62,414 nucleotides of DNA, from the NCBI GenBank assembly GCA_937885475.1, contig CAKZZR010000211.1, forward strand, positions 1 through 62,414. Direction: 5' to 3'. The translations under genes were made by a program, and so were the position numbers. Every line of letters begins with the position of its first letter. Positions within the stretch are counted from its first letter, which is position 1. Under the pieces are notes generated by a model. The model had not been told where the DNA came from. It saw only the letters and a list, made by a program, of their open reading frames with translations, and made no database searches. This document shows positions 7,977-16,167 of the stretch, one piece after another. The stretch is from an uncultured Treponema sp. (GTDB lineage: Bacteria; Spirochaetota; Spirochaetia; Treponematales; Treponemataceae).

Positions 7977-8297
7977 TTATACCTCGTTTTTCAAAATATT
8001 TTCATAATCGCGGGTTGCATGTAAAAATCTGATTATATTTACCTCTCGTTTGTCCTTGTCTGCAACATAATATACCTTGTAGTTTTTGATTAAGAGAAAG
8101 CGGAATCCATAATCTGCAAGAAAAGCATCTGAAACAGGAGTTCCGCTCAATGGAAACTGAGACAACAAAGAGATTTCTTTTTCTATCTCATCCGCAAGTT
8201 CCGCCGCTGCCTTATGATTACATAGAGTATAGTTGATATATGCAAGATTATTCTTTATGTCTTGCTTTGCTATGTCTGCAATAACAATTTCAAACAT
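7977..8297 (-). CDS. ParE/RelE-family toxin
   Basis: 106 residues with the ParE layout: an N-terminal strand (MFEIVIADIAKQDI), two helices, then the sheet FRFLLIKNYKVYYVAD and NIIRFLHATRDYENIL near the end, where HATRDY is the typical closing motif. ParE toxins inhibit gyrase while related RelE proteins cut mRNA; which applies cannot be told. The ATG overlaps the antitoxin stop by one base. The pair stands alone between decayed DNA and a GNAT gene. Confidence 0.8.
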   Translation of the reverse strand: MFEIVIADIAKQDIKNNLAYINYTLCNHKAAAELADEIEKEISLLSQFPLSGTPVSDAFLADYGFRFLLIKNYKVYYVADKDKREVNIIRFLHATRDYENILKNEV

Positions 8298-8560
8298 TAT
8301 ATTTTCAATTCATTCCTTATATCTGCCATTGCAGAGTCAAAAGGTTGAGAATGCCCATCTTGAATATCTTTTAAACCTTCTGCGAGTTTTGAATAAAGAT
8401 TAAGTTTTTCAAGCATTTGGTCATATTGTGAAATACTCATTACCGCCAAATCCCCCTGACCATTTTTTGTAATAAAAACCGGTTGATTTGTTGTATGGCA
8501 ATATGAAGAAATTTCTGAATATTTATTTCGTAAATCGGCACTTGCCCTGATTGCTGGCAT
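8297..8560 (-). CDS. Phd/YefM-type antitoxin
   Basis: 87 residues. The N-terminal half (ADLRNKYSEISSYCHTTNQPVFITKNGQGDLAVMSISQYDQ) is the Phd/YefM DNA-binding fold, and the acidic C-terminal helix (LAEGLKDIQDGHSQPFDSAM) should neutralise the ParE-like toxin encoded one base downstream. Such antitoxins usually repress their own promoter; AT-rich sequence upstream (8570-8600) contains TATA-like hexamers but no clear palindrome. Typical length for the family. Confidence 0.8.
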   Translation of the reverse strand: MPAIRASADLRNKYSEISSYCHTTNQPVFITKNGQGDLAVMSISQYDQMLEKLNLYSKLAEGLKDIQDGHSQPFDSAMADIRNELKI

Positions 8561-8636
8561 ATCAAAACTCCTGTAAATTTTATATCAATATTATATCATA
8601 ATTTTTATATGTAACAAGAACTCTCAAGTTTTTTGC

Positions 8637-9200
8637 CTATATTCTCCTCTCATATTCCTTCCGCAAAACCGAATAAACTGCTAGGTCTACGATTCCTTGG
8701 TTGTTTCGGCCGCCCTGGCGTTTTATGCCTTCATAGGTCATGCCGATTTTTTGCATTACGCGGCCGGATTTTGGGTTTGCAATGTCGTGTTCGGCGTCAA
8801 TCCTGTTAAAATTGCATTCCTCAAAAAGGTATTTTAAAACGGCTCGTGCCGCCTCTGGCATAATGGCTTTTCCCCACCAAGCGCGTCCCATGCACCAGCC
8901 CAAAGAGGCGTAGTCGGCTTCTTCGTAAAGGTCTACGACAGAAATGTTTCCGATGACCTTTTTTTCTTCCTTTAGCTCAATGGCCCAGTTGTAAAAATTT
9001 GGATTCTCATATTTGGAAATCCAGTCCTGCAAGACCAGCTTTGTTATGGAAGAATCAGAATGGGTCGGCCATGTAAGATATTTTGTAACCTCATCGTCAT
9101 TCGCCCAATTTTCAAAAACATCGCTGGCGTCATCCAATGTAAAGCGGCGCAAAACAACGCGTTCTGTCCGTAATTCTGTAGTACCTTTGTGTGTAAGCAT
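8637..9200 (-). CDS. GNAT-family N-acetyltransferase (RimJ/RimL-like)
   Basis: 187 residues, the usual length for RimJ/RimL-type GNAT enzymes, which move an acetyl group from acetyl-CoA to an amine. Seen: TERVVLRRFTLDDA at the N-terminus, VIGNISVVDL, the strand-helix LGWCMGRAWWGKAIMPEAA that forms the acyl-CoA site, and NPKSGRVMQKIGMTYEG near the end. Substrate cannot be inferred; ribosomal proteins, antibiotics or small amines are possible. Monocistronic between two toxin-antitoxin pairs. Confidence 0.8.
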   Translation of the reverse strand: MLTHKGTTELRTERVVLRRFTLDDASDVFENWANDDEVTKYLTWPTHSDSSITKLVLQDWISKYENPNFYNWAIELKEEKKVIGNISVVDLYEEADYASLGWCMGRAWWGKAIMPEAARAVLKYLFEECNFNRIDAEHDIANPKSGRVMQKIGMTYEGIKRQGGRNNQGIVDLAVYSVLRKEYERRI

Positions 9201-9241
9201 TTTTAACCCTTTAAGTTGGTTTTAGAATAACATATAGGCAT

Positions 9242-9277
9242 AAAAAAAGCGACCGTCCCTGCAGGAAAGCCGCCTTT
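9242..9277 (-). terminator. Possible terminator of the ParE-type pair
   Basis: On the minus strand, GGCGGC-like sequence, a CCTGCAGG loop region and GGTCGC are followed by a run of seven T. The stem is imperfect, so this is tentative. The distal half (AAAAAAGCGACCG on the plus strand) recurs at 9922-9934 beyond the other end of the pair. Confidence 0.35.
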
Positions 9278-9319
9278 TGGTTATAAGGTCATTGCTACGC
9301 AGAACAAATGTCCATAAAT

Positions 9320-9637
9320 TCAGTTACTTTTTAATGCCGCAGACAAATCTCTTCTTCCGTTTATAATTCTTAGCACGGTTACAGTTTCATCATTGTGCTC
9401 ATAAAAAATACAAATCTTTCCTTCGGAATAATATCTTACGCCATTTGAAAAATAAGGTTCTTCTTGATAGCGATGGTAGCCGTCTGCCATAAAACTCAAA
9501 TCTTTTATAGAAGTTCTGATTTTGTTGATTATGTTCACAGCCGTCCGCTTAGATTCATAATATTCAACAATTGAGTTATAAATTTGCTCTAAATCTTCAA
9601 ATGCACGAGGAGAATAAACTACTTTCCAGGTTTTCAT
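9320..9637 (-). CDS. ParE/RelE-family toxin
   Basis: 105 residues, starting MKTWKVVYSPRAFEDLEQIY and ending with VTVLRIINGRRDL, the standard ParE/RelE plan of helix pair followed by four strands. It overlaps the stop of the gene upstream by four bases (ATGA), as is usual for such pairs. Its target, gyrase or mRNA, cannot be decided from sequence. Complete and of typical length. Confidence 0.78.
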   Translation of the reverse strand: MKTWKVVYSPRAFEDLEQIYNSIVEYYESKRTAVNIINKIRTSIKDLSFMADGYHRYQEEPYFSNGVRYYSEGKICIFYEHNDETVTVLRIINGRRDLSAALKSN

Positions 9638-9882
9638 ATTCCGTATTTATCCTTGAACATTGAATCAACTTCGTCAACTGAATAACATTTTTCGTCCTTA
9701 ATAGAATCATACGCTTCTTCCAATCTAGAATTTATTTCTTTCGTTGAAAGTCCTGTGAGAAACTCAGGATTATTATAATTTTCTTGAAGAGAGGTTACGA
9801 GAAGAGATAACAAATTTAATTTCTGTTCGTATGTTAATGTCTGTACTTCTGTTGCAATTTCTGCATATTTTTCCTGCGGCAT
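9634..9882 (-). CDS. Antitoxin partner of the ParE-like toxin
   Basis: About 82 residues from MPQEKYAEIATE. A start 19 codons upstream exists, but GGGG at the right distance before the ATG at 9882 favours the shorter protein. The sequence is helical and acidic (LLSLLVTSLQENYNNPEF then INSRLEEAYDSIKDEK), typical of antitoxins of the addiction-module type with no obvious DNA-binding domain. Coupled to the toxin by an ATGA overlap. Assignment rests mainly on its position. Confidence 0.65.
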   Translation of the reverse strand: MPQEKYAEIATEVQTLTYEQKLNLLSLLVTSLQENYNNPEFLTGLSTKEINSRLEEAYDSIKDEKCYSVDEVDSMFKDKYGI

Positions 9883-9960
9883 AAAAACCCCCATTTGTTT
9901 ATAGAATACCATAGAAATACAAAAAAAGCGACCGAACAAAAAACAGAGAAACCTGCAATC

Positions 9961-11139
9961 CTAAGCGCCCAGCTTCCGCTTATTTCCGTTGGTCGATGCA
10001 AAAATCAAATACAGAATGTTAAAAACTCGTATCTGGTCAAAAAGCGGCGTGGAAAAGCATATTATGAACGAAACTGAAAGCAGTGCAAAAATTATCCTTC
10101 TGTTTTTTGCATCTGCCAGAATCCAGAAAAAAAGCAAAATCACAACGTAAAGGCTCAAGCCCAGGATTCCCCAGTTCTGGAGATGATGAAAATAAAAGTT
10201 TTCGATTACGATATGCTCTGCTTTGTTGGATGCAACTCCCAGCAAGGGCGATGAGTTAAAGTACTCAAGGGCTATAATCCGCTGCCTGTTCCGGGTATTA
10301 AAACTTCCGTCCCGGCCTTCGCCAAAAAGCATTACATTCACAAGGCGGATAACATAATCCACGGAAGTAACGACAATCTGAACGTTCAGCATATAGAGGA
10401 CAAAAATCGAAAGTACTATAAACGCCACGCAAAAAAGCAAGGGCAAGCGGGTTTTTCTAAAATAGACGAATATAAGAAAATAGCACACCGCCAGAGCAAG
10501 CATTCCAGTCCGGCTTCCTGTCATAAAAATTACGATGCTGTACCAAAAAAACTTAAACCCAATCCTGCGCTTTTTTTCAACGCTCAAAAAAAGGCAGATT
10601 ATGCAAATCCAAGCCCAGCTGTAGGCAAAGCCCGTGGTTCCGCTCAAACGAATGTAATTTATTGAGCCGAACGGAAAAACCGTGTACAGTTTGAAGAATG
10701 CAAACGCTGGCCGCAGGAATTTTACGAATTCAACGAGAGAAATCAGGAACACTGTTTTTTCAAAATAGTCTAAAATCGTCTGAGTTCCGTTCTGGGCGAT
10801 GATTTTTTGCAGAATCAGGATTGAAAAAGCATAGCTGAAAAAATAAATCGACGGTCTTAAAATTTCTATTATGTCGCCGCCAGAATAATTGTTTCTGCCA
10901 AAATTAAAAATCGAGCTTGCAAGATAAACCAGCGAAAGCAGGATGAACAATAAATAAAAGAATACGACCTTTTTGCTGAAGCGCACTAAAAGCCTTTTCC
11001 AATCCAAAAGCACGACAAAAACTGAATACAAAAAAATGACTGCAAGATACAAAAGCTGCCCTTTGTTCAAGCCAAGGTAGCCAAAAAATCCGGGACAGCA
11101 CAATATCAAAAGCACATACCATCGTGCTGAGCGCGTCAT
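9961..11139 (-). CDS. O-antigen polymerase-like membrane protein (Wzy/WaaL type)
   Basis: 392 residues with about ten hydrophobic segments (for example YLAVIFLYSVFVVLL, VVFFYLLFILLSLVYLA, FWYSIVIFMTGSRTGMLALAV). A large loop near residues 255-310 carries RNRQRIIALEYFNSSPLLGV, the region where Wzy and ligase proteins keep functional residues. Such proteins polymerise or ligate lipid-linked glycan units on the outer face of the inner membrane. It is the last gene of the surface-polymer operon and overlaps the upstream glycosyltransferase by four bases. The choice between polymerase and ligase cannot be made from sequence. Confidence 0.72.
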   Translation of the reverse strand: MTRSARWYVLLILCCPGFFGYLGLNKGQLLYLAVIFLYSVFVVLLDWKRLLVRFSKKVVFFYLLFILLSLVYLASSIFNFGRNNYSGGDIIEILRPSIYFFSYAFSILILQKIIAQNGTQTILDYFEKTVFLISLVEFVKFLRPAFAFFKLYTVFPFGSINYIRLSGTTGFAYSWAWICIICLFLSVEKKRRIGFKFFWYSIVIFMTGSRTGMLALAVCYFLIFVYFRKTRLPLLFCVAFIVLSIFVLYMLNVQIVVTSVDYVIRLVNVMLFGEGRDGSFNTRNRQRIIALEYFNSSPLLGVASNKAEHIVIENFYFHHLQNWGILGLSLYVVILLFFWILADAKNRRIIFALLSVSFIICFSTPLFDQIRVFNILYLIFASTNGNKRKLGA

Positions 11140-12326
11140 TCAAAATACCTTTTAAAATTCTGAACCGAGCAATTCCTGCAAAACCAATCAAAGTTCTTTT
11201 CCGCTTGCATTCTGAACATTTGCGCTTTTGAAAAATCCGCAAAACCTTCCAGAATGGCGGACAAGACCCTTGAATCATCACAAAATTTCGTGGCGGAAAA
11301 CGCAGAGCCTTCGTCAGTCGAAAAATCGGTGGTCGTATAATAAAAATCGCCTGCATTATCTTTTAAAAGCTCCTTAAGCTCATCGGGAATGGCGCGGTCG
11401 CTTCCAAGGAAGGGCTTTTTTAATGCCATACATTCCAAAAGCGTTATCGGAAAGCCCTCAAAAATCGAGCTGAAAACAAGCGAAGCACAATTTTTAAGAT
11501 AGGGAAAAACATTCGCCTTATATCCTAAAAGATGCACGTTTTTTTCAAGACCCAGTTCAAAAATCAGCTTTTCTATTTTTGCCTGCTGGCTGCCTGTTCC
11601 AACAATAAGCAAAGCTTTGGGAGCGACATCAGAATTCACTGCATCAGGCATATCTTGGATTTTTCGTAAATACAGAAAAAAAGCTTTTATTAGCTTCCAG
11701 ATTGCTTTTTGCTCCTCCAGCCTTCCGATGAACAAAAAATACGGGCGGCTCGGAATGTCATTTACGGTTTCTTCCTGCTTTGAATAATCCACCACAAGCG
11801 GATTTAAAACCGTGCGCACATTTTTTATCCCGATTTTCTCAAGGGAATTCTTTACCATCTCGCTTACAGCAATCACCTGAACGTTTTTTCTGTTGTAAAA
11901 ATGCCGCAGGACTGCAAAAACCGCTTTCTGAACCACAGAGTTCAGCTTCTGATACTGAATCGTCGGCGGATTATGAACGGTGGCAACAACCTTGTATTTT
12001 CTGCTTTTTCCAAGCGCCAGTATTGAAACGATATTTGAGCGGTCGCAAAAAGAAACGAGCGTCCTGCATTTTTGACGCCTGACGATTTTTTTAAGCCTTC
12101 GTATCGCCTTCAGTTGGTCAAGGGCTTTTGCTATAAGCGAAGTCCTGTTTTCTTCCAAAAGATAGTCAATATCCGCGACTTCTGATTTTATGAGGACAAC
12201 GCGCTTGGTCAGGATATTATTCTGATTGCACCAGCTTGAAAACAAGTCGTATACCTTTTCCGCTCCGCCCGTCTTGTACAAATCTATGAGCTGAACAATC
12301 GGCTGGCTACAGTTCGGCAATCTCAT
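11136..12326 (-). CDS. GT4-type glycosyltransferase
   Basis: 396 residues with a two-domain GT-B layout. The N-terminal half has YKTGGAEKV, the typical donor-domain opening loop. The C-terminal half shows PYFLFIGRLEEQKAI, LIVGTGSQ, VHLLGYKANVFPYL and SIFEGFPITLLECMA, the E-x7-E region that binds the nucleotide-sugar phosphate in family GT4. It should add a sugar to a lipid-linked intermediate in the cytoplasm; donor and linkage are unknown. It starts 20 bases inside the upstream gene and overlaps the next by four, so translation is coupled along the operon. Confidence 0.8.
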   Translation of the reverse strand: MRLPNCSQPIVQLIDLYKTGGAEKVYDLFSSWCNQNNILTKRVVLIKSEVADIDYLLEENRTSLIAKALDQLKAIRRLKKIVRRQKCRTLVSFCDRSNIVSILALGKSRKYKVVATVHNPPTIQYQKLNSVVQKAVFAVLRHFYNRKNVQVIAVSEMVKNSLEKIGIKNVRTVLNPLVVDYSKQEETVNDIPSRPYFLFIGRLEEQKAIWKLIKAFFLYLRKIQDMPDAVNSDVAPKALLIVGTGSQQAKIEKLIFELGLEKNVHLLGYKANVFPYLKNCASLVFSSIFEGFPITLLECMALKKPFLGSDRAIPDELKELLKDNAGDFYYTTTDFSTDEGSAFSATKFCDDSRVLSAILEGFADFSKAQMFRMQAEKNFDWFCRNCSVQNFKRYFE

Positions 12327-13050
12327 ATTTATCCTTCTTGTAGTTTTTCAAAAAGACAAAAAGCTTTAGCTGCCGCCTGAAACGCTTGAATGAAAAATTG
12401 GAAATCAGCCTGAAAAGCCATTCAAGACCAAGCTTTATCATAAATTTTGGAGCGCGTTTTACCGAGCCTGACCAGAAATCAATTGCGCCGCCGTTCCCGA
12501 ATACGATTTTTGCATTGAGCTTGTCCTTGCTTTCGATAATCCAAAGCTCCTGAAGTGGGCATCCCTTACACACAATCAGAATGTCTGCCCCGGAGTCATT
12601 TATTTTCTGAATCAAGGTATCGCCGTTTATTTTTGTGTAGCCGTCCGTCATTCCGACAATCCTGACATTTGGAAACTGCTTTTCAATATTGTTCTTTGCG
12701 TTCTCTAAGTTCTCGCTTACGGCTCCATAAAAATACACCTTAACCTGCTCATCTGGCGGAAGATAAGTAAAAAAATCCGTTCCTGGATAGCGGTCTTCCG
12801 TCGTATATTCCGTACTAAGCTTGTGGTTTATAGCCTTGATAAGTCCTATTCCGTCTATAAAATTGTAGGTGCAAGCCTTAAAATACGAATTTAAAACCGG
12901 ATAATGCTGTTGCTGCATAAAAATCTCAGGATTTATGAACGAGATTACGGATTTTTCGTTTTTTTCCAAAAGCTCCATAAAAATTTTCTGCATTTCGGCT
13001 TTGTTCTCAGGAATCGTAAGCGGAATTTGCTCAAAAAGGTATTTTTTCAT
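12307..13050 (-). CDS. WecG/TagA/CpsF-family glycosyltransferase
   Basis: 247 residues, the family's normal size. Seen: SFINPEIFMQQQ, FIDGIGLIKAINHK, the YPGTDFF loop, KVYFYGAVSENLENA, ILIVCKGCPLQELWI and GGAIDFWSGSVKRAPKFM, which follow the order of blocks in GT26 enzymes. Family members transfer N-acetylmannosamine or a related sugar to an undecaprenyl-linked primer, an early step of teichoic acid, ECA or capsule synthesis. Its place beside CDP-glycerol genes favours a TagA-like role, which is inference. Overlaps both neighbours. Confidence 0.8.
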   Translation of the reverse strand: MKKYLFEQIPLTIPENKAEMQKIFMELLEKNEKSVISFINPEIFMQQQHYPVLNSYFKACTYNFIDGIGLIKAINHKLSTEYTTEDRYPGTDFFTYLPPDEQVKVYFYGAVSENLENAKNNIEKQFPNVRIVGMTDGYTKINGDTLIQKINDSGADILIVCKGCPLQELWIIESKDKLNAKIVFGNGGAIDFWSGSVKRAPKFMIKLGLEWLFRLISNFSFKRFRRQLKLFVFLKNYKKDKYEIAEL

Positions 13051-14291
13051 CGGTTGCTCCTTGCGTCCATTTGCTGTTTTCTTTCTATATATTCAATCAG
13101 CTTCTTACAACTTTGGCCGCTTTCACAAAAATTGAATTTCTTGTCAAAGGCGGCAATTTTTTCCAGATATTCATCCTGCTTAAAATTTACGATTACGCTC
13201 TCAAGCTCCTGGTTTGAATGTGCGATTGCAAACGGCGTTTCTTCAATCGAATGGTAAAAGCCCCTGTCCGCATTAAGATATTCCTCGTAATCCGTGCAGA
13301 ACAAAAACACAGGACGCTTTGTAAGATAAAAATCGAACACAAGTCCGCTGTAGTCGCTTATGACAACATCGCTAGAAGCCAAAAGTGCCTGCATATCGGG
13401 ATACTCCGTCACGTTCTGAACAAAGGGCGGAAGCTTTGCGTTCCTTGTATATTCCTTTAGCGTAGGATGAAAGCGCGCAAGGATTTTCCATACGCCGCCA
13501 AACCTGTTTTTTAGCGACGCCTGCAAACGCTCATAATCTATGTTGTAGCAGTCGAAGTTCTTGTTTTTTCTGAAGGTCGGGGCGTACAAACAGATTTTAG
13601 TTTCTTTCTCAAGCTGCAAATCCGCTAGAACCCTTGCGCGCTCGTCCTTCATTTTTTGCTCATTAAAGAACAGATCTGTGCGCGGAGTTCCGATTTCAAG
13701 AATCTCGCCGTCATACCAGAAGGAATTCCTGTATATCGCAGTTTTTTCCGCACAGTCGCTTAAAATGGCATCGATTGCCTTGCTGTCCCTTTTTGCAAGC
13801 CGAATGTAGTTTTTTGTAAGCTCGCGGTACGCGTCCTTTTCTATTTTTTTAAGGGCAAACGAGCCGTGCCAAGTCTGAATATAAAACTGGTTTTTCTTCT
13901 TTTTTGGAAAAAATTCCTTTCGCACATTGTCAATCCAGATTCCGGCTGTGGAAAGCTCCTTCATCGCCTTAAACGTAAAATGCTTTACGATTCTTACCTT
14001 TTCTGGAATACGCTCAGGTCTCTTGCATCGTCCTGGGTCAACAAGCCAAACCAGCTCGTAATCAAGATTATTCTTTAGGATGTAGTCAAAAAATGCCGCA
14101 GGATTATCAGCATAATCGGAGCCACTGAACTGGCTTGCGACGATTTTTTTTGGATTTACCTTGTCCGCCCAGGAAAACAGAGCGTACAGGCGGTACAAGC
14201 CCTTTGTTGCAAAGAGCCATATCCAAAAATGCCGTGCAAATGTTCCTTCCTTTATGAATTTTATGCTCTTTTTAAGTTGCACCATCGCCAT
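13047..14291 (-). CDS. CDP-glycerol glycerophosphotransferase-like (TagB/TagF)
   Basis: 414 residues. WHGSFALKKI, PRTDLFF, ICLYAPTFRKN and VISDYSGLVFDFYLTKRPVFLF match the conserved blocks of the CDP-glycerol glycerophosphotransferase family, including the D-YS-SS region that recognises the nucleotide. Such enzymes add glycerol-phosphate units to a lipid-linked saccharide at the inner face of the membrane. The first ATG follows directly after a G10 tract and TGA; a second ATG two codons later is also possible, and the G tract would then lie at ribosome-binding distance. The tract makes expression a candidate for phase variation. Confidence 0.78.
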   Translation of the reverse strand: MAMVQLKKSIKFIKEGTFARHFWIWLFATKGLYRLYALFSWADKVNPKKIVASQFSGSDYADNPAAFFDYILKNNLDYELVWLVDPGRCKRPERIPEKVRIVKHFTFKAMKELSTAGIWIDNVRKEFFPKKKKNQFYIQTWHGSFALKKIEKDAYRELTKNYIRLAKRDSKAIDAILSDCAEKTAIYRNSFWYDGEILEIGTPRTDLFFNEQKMKDERARVLADLQLEKETKICLYAPTFRKNKNFDCYNIDYERLQASLKNRFGGVWKILARFHPTLKEYTRNAKLPPFVQNVTEYPDMQALLASSDVVISDYSGLVFDFYLTKRPVFLFCTDYEEYLNADRGFYHSIEETPFAIAHSNQELESVIVNFKQDEYLEKIAAFDKKFNFCESGQSCKKLIEYIERKQQMDARSNR

Positions 14292-14737
14292 TCACCCCCC
14301 CCCCGTGTATAATTTTTCATACAGTCACCGTTTATCTTTTTACGCAGAATCGTACTTGAGATTCCTTTTGTGTACGGAAGATATTCCATTCTTACGCCGA
14401 CCAAGGCTAATTTCTTTTCCGTTTCGTTAAAAATCTCAGAACCTTTCCAGTCGTCGCCAACAAAGCAGACGTCAAATTTGTATTTTTGCCACGCTGCAAA
14501 TTTATCGCGCTCCGTAACCGGTACTGCCTTGTCCACAAATTCAATTGCCTCAACGATTTTTATGCGCTCCTCAAACGGAATTACAGGAATCTTATTCTTA
14601 TACGAAAGCACAAGCTCGTCCGTATTTACGCCGGCAATAAGGTAGTCGCATTTTTCTTTTGCTGCCCTCAAAAGATTCAGATGCCCGATATGGAACATGT
14701 CAAAGCAGCCCGTCGTATATCCAACGATTTTTTTCAT
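14261..14737 (-). CDS. tagD: Glycerol-3-phosphate cytidylyltransferase
   Basis: 158 residues in the present frame. GCFDMFHIGHLNLL near residue 11 is the HxGH nucleotidyltransferase motif, with VNTDE, YKNKIPVIPFEERI and a TKGISSTILRKKI end (about residue 133) matching TagD/GCT, which makes CDP-glycerol from CTP and glycerol 3-phosphate. Family proteins stop near residue 130; the extra tail, about residues 134-158, reads through the G10 tract into the next gene. With one more G (or two fewer) the frame would close at a TGA touching the next ATG. It supplies donor for the CDP-glycerol transferase downstream. Confidence 0.85.
   Translation of the reverse strand: MKKIVGYTTGCFDMFHIGHLNLLRAAKEKCDYLIAGVNTDELVLSYKNKIPVIPFEERIKIVEAIEFVDKAVPVTERDKFAAWQKYKFDVCFVGDDWKGSEIFNETEKKLALVGVRMEYLPYTKGISSTILRKKINGDCMKNYTRGGGEWRWCNLKRA
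14295..14304. repeat. Homopolymeric C10/G10 tract
   Basis: Ten consecutive C on the plus strand (G on the coding strand). It lies in the tail of the cytidylyltransferase gene and three bases before the ATG of the CDP-glycerol transferase gene. Tracts of this kind slip during replication in treponemes and other host-associated bacteria. Confidence 0.9.
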
Positions 14738-14814
14738 AATTTTTCTCCGCTCAAAAGCTTTTCATGGCCAAGTTCTTCTGGCGCAGAAGCGCAACGCAGT
14801 GCGTATCCAATCAT
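14734..14814 (-). CDS. 26-residue coupled ORF
   Basis: A 27-codon frame starting MIGYALRCASAPEELG. Its ATG overlaps the flippase stop as ATGA and its stop overlaps the start of the cytidylyltransferase as ATGA, so it exactly bridges the two genes. It could be a real small peptide, a leader that carries ribosomes to the next gene, or the leftover of a shortened gene. No family is recognised and no strong Shine-Dalgarno is needed because of the overlaps. Confidence 0.45.
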   Translation of the reverse strand: MIGYALRCASAPEELGHEKLLSGEKL

Positions 14815-16049
14815 CTTGCGCTCCTTATCTCAGAAAAAATCACCTTCAATCGAATCAGGAGAATCAACGATTCCGTGGCGCACGTCAGAAGGGCAAGCGT
14901 AACGCCGCTCAGCTTTTTTAGAAAAAACAAAGCTACAAGAGCCGCCAAATGAAAAGCCGAGCCGATTATCACGCTTAAATTTGCGATTTTTATTCTTCCC
15001 AATGCCGCAAGAACAGGGTAGCCGCACAAATAAAGTGGAAGCGTGATTGAAATGAGCGGAAGCATCGCCCTGAAAAATGGTACGGCCTGCTCGTAACCTT
15101 TGCCACAGACGACGCGTATTATGAACGGTGCAAAAATGAACAGTAGCACACAGCCTAGAATTATCAGCGGCTCAAGAATAAGGATTATTTTTCTTACAAG
15201 CTTCAGATTCTTTTCCTTGACCATATACGGATACAGGCTGTCCGCAATTGGCGAGAAAAAGCTCCGTCCCGCATTGGAAAGGGTGTTTGCCGCTCCGTAA
15301 TTTCCCACATACTCGTCGGGGAACGAAAAGCCCAAAAGCACGGTGTTCAGCGTTGTATACACGGAGCTTGCCGCTCTTGATAAAAAGAATGTCGAGGATT
15401 CCTTCATATAGGTAAAAATTTCTACAAGGCTTACGCGCTCGGCTTCAATCAGCTTTTTTCGCTTGATTTCTATCCAGGTCGTTATCACTGCAAATATGTT
15501 TGAATAAATCGTTGCCACAGGAACGAATATAAAATCCTTTTCCTCGTGAACCAAAAAGAAAACTGCAACGACATATATGAGCTTGCTGATTATGACTCGG
15601 TAGGTAAGTACGCTCATTATTTCCAGACCACGGAACAGAAAATCAGGCAAAAAAATAGTAAGGACAACTCCAATATAGGAAAGATAAAAATAGAGCTTGT
15701 ATTCAGAAATTTTTGGAGCGAACAGCGTAAGAAAAACAAGGCCGACGCAGCCGATTATGCAAAGAAGGAATTTCGCATAGATTATTCCGCAGGTTATTTT
15801 TCCCAAAGCTTTTTTGTCATCAAAATTAAGGGAAACGGAATTGGTTCCAGATATCAAAAAGCCGAATTCAATGAAAAGCGTAAAATACGCCATTATGGAG
15901 TTTGCAAAAATCACGATTCCGTAATGTTCAGAGCCTAGAACCCTTGTTAAATAAGGAAACGCCAGCAAATTCAGCACATAATTACTAATCTGTAGCAAAT
16001 AAAGAAAAAATGTGTTTTTTAGAAGTGTCTTTTCCTTTGATGACTTCAT
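14811..16049 (-). CDS. Polysaccharide flippase (Wzx-like, MOP superfamily)
   Basis: About 412 residues from MKSSKEKTLLKN; a longer start at 16085 is less likely because it adds an odd hydrophobic leader. Around twelve transmembrane segments are visible, with LLKNTFFLYLLQISNYVLNLLAFPYLTRVLG at the front typical of Wzx/RfbX proteins (segment quoted only by its pattern: KNTxxLYxLQ...FPYLTRVLG). Wzx moves lipid-linked glycan units across the inner membrane. It opens the surface-polymer operon; a 15-bp inverted repeat lies just upstream, next to the divergent XRE gene, which may control it. Confidence 0.82.
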   Translation of the reverse strand: MKSSKEKTLLKNTFFLYLLQISNYVLNLLAFPYLTRVLGSEHYGIVIFANSIMAYFTLFIEFGFLISGTNSVSLNFDDKKALGKITCGIIYAKFLLCIIGCVGLVFLTLFAPKISEYKLYFYLSYIGVVLTIFLPDFLFRGLEIMSVLTYRVIISKLIYVVAVFFLVHEEKDFIFVPVATIYSNIFAVITTWIEIKRKKLIEAERVSLVEIFTYMKESSTFFLSRAASSVYTTLNTVLLGFSFPDEYVGNYGAANTLSNAGRSFFSPIADSLYPYMVKEKNLKLVRKIILILEPLIILGCVLLFIFAPFIIRVVCGKGYEQAVPFFRAMLPLISITLPLYLCGYPVLAALGRIKIANLSVIIGSAFHLAALVALFFLKKLSGVTLALLTCATESLILLIRLKVIFSEIRSAR

Positions 16050-16050
16050 A

Positions 16051-16096
16051 AATATAAAATATTGTATTAAAAGCTGACAACACAATATTTTATATT
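16051..16096. promoter_or_regulatory. 15-bp inverted repeat between flippase and XRE gene
   Basis: AATATAAAATATTGT at 16051-16065 is perfectly inverted at 16082-16096, 16 bases apart. It sits directly upstream of the flippase ATG and in the divergent promoter region, so it could bind the XRE regulator or form a structure in the leader. Confidence 0.5.
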
Positions 16097-16151
16097 AGGA
16101 AAATAGTCAATATTTCCATAGTTTTATATTATGAAATCAATATAAAAAATC

Positions 16152-16166
16152 CAACATAATATGTTG
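16152..16166. promoter_or_regulatory. Palindrome over the XRE -10 region
   Basis: CAACATAATATGTTG is a perfect palindrome two bases before the ATG of the XRE gene and contains a TAATAT that could be its -10. This fits autorepression. There is no room for a leader, so the transcript may begin at or near the start codon. Confidence 0.5.
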
Positions 16167-16167
16167 T

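Noticed and set aside
10904..11356. Minus-strand frame across the polymerase-GT4 junction
   Set aside because: Two recognisable genes in other frames cover it entirely, with ATGA overlap.
14295..14304. G10 tract as pure sequencing artefact
   Set aside because: Possible for tract length, but a tract of this size is real in sequence context and sits at a functional junction.
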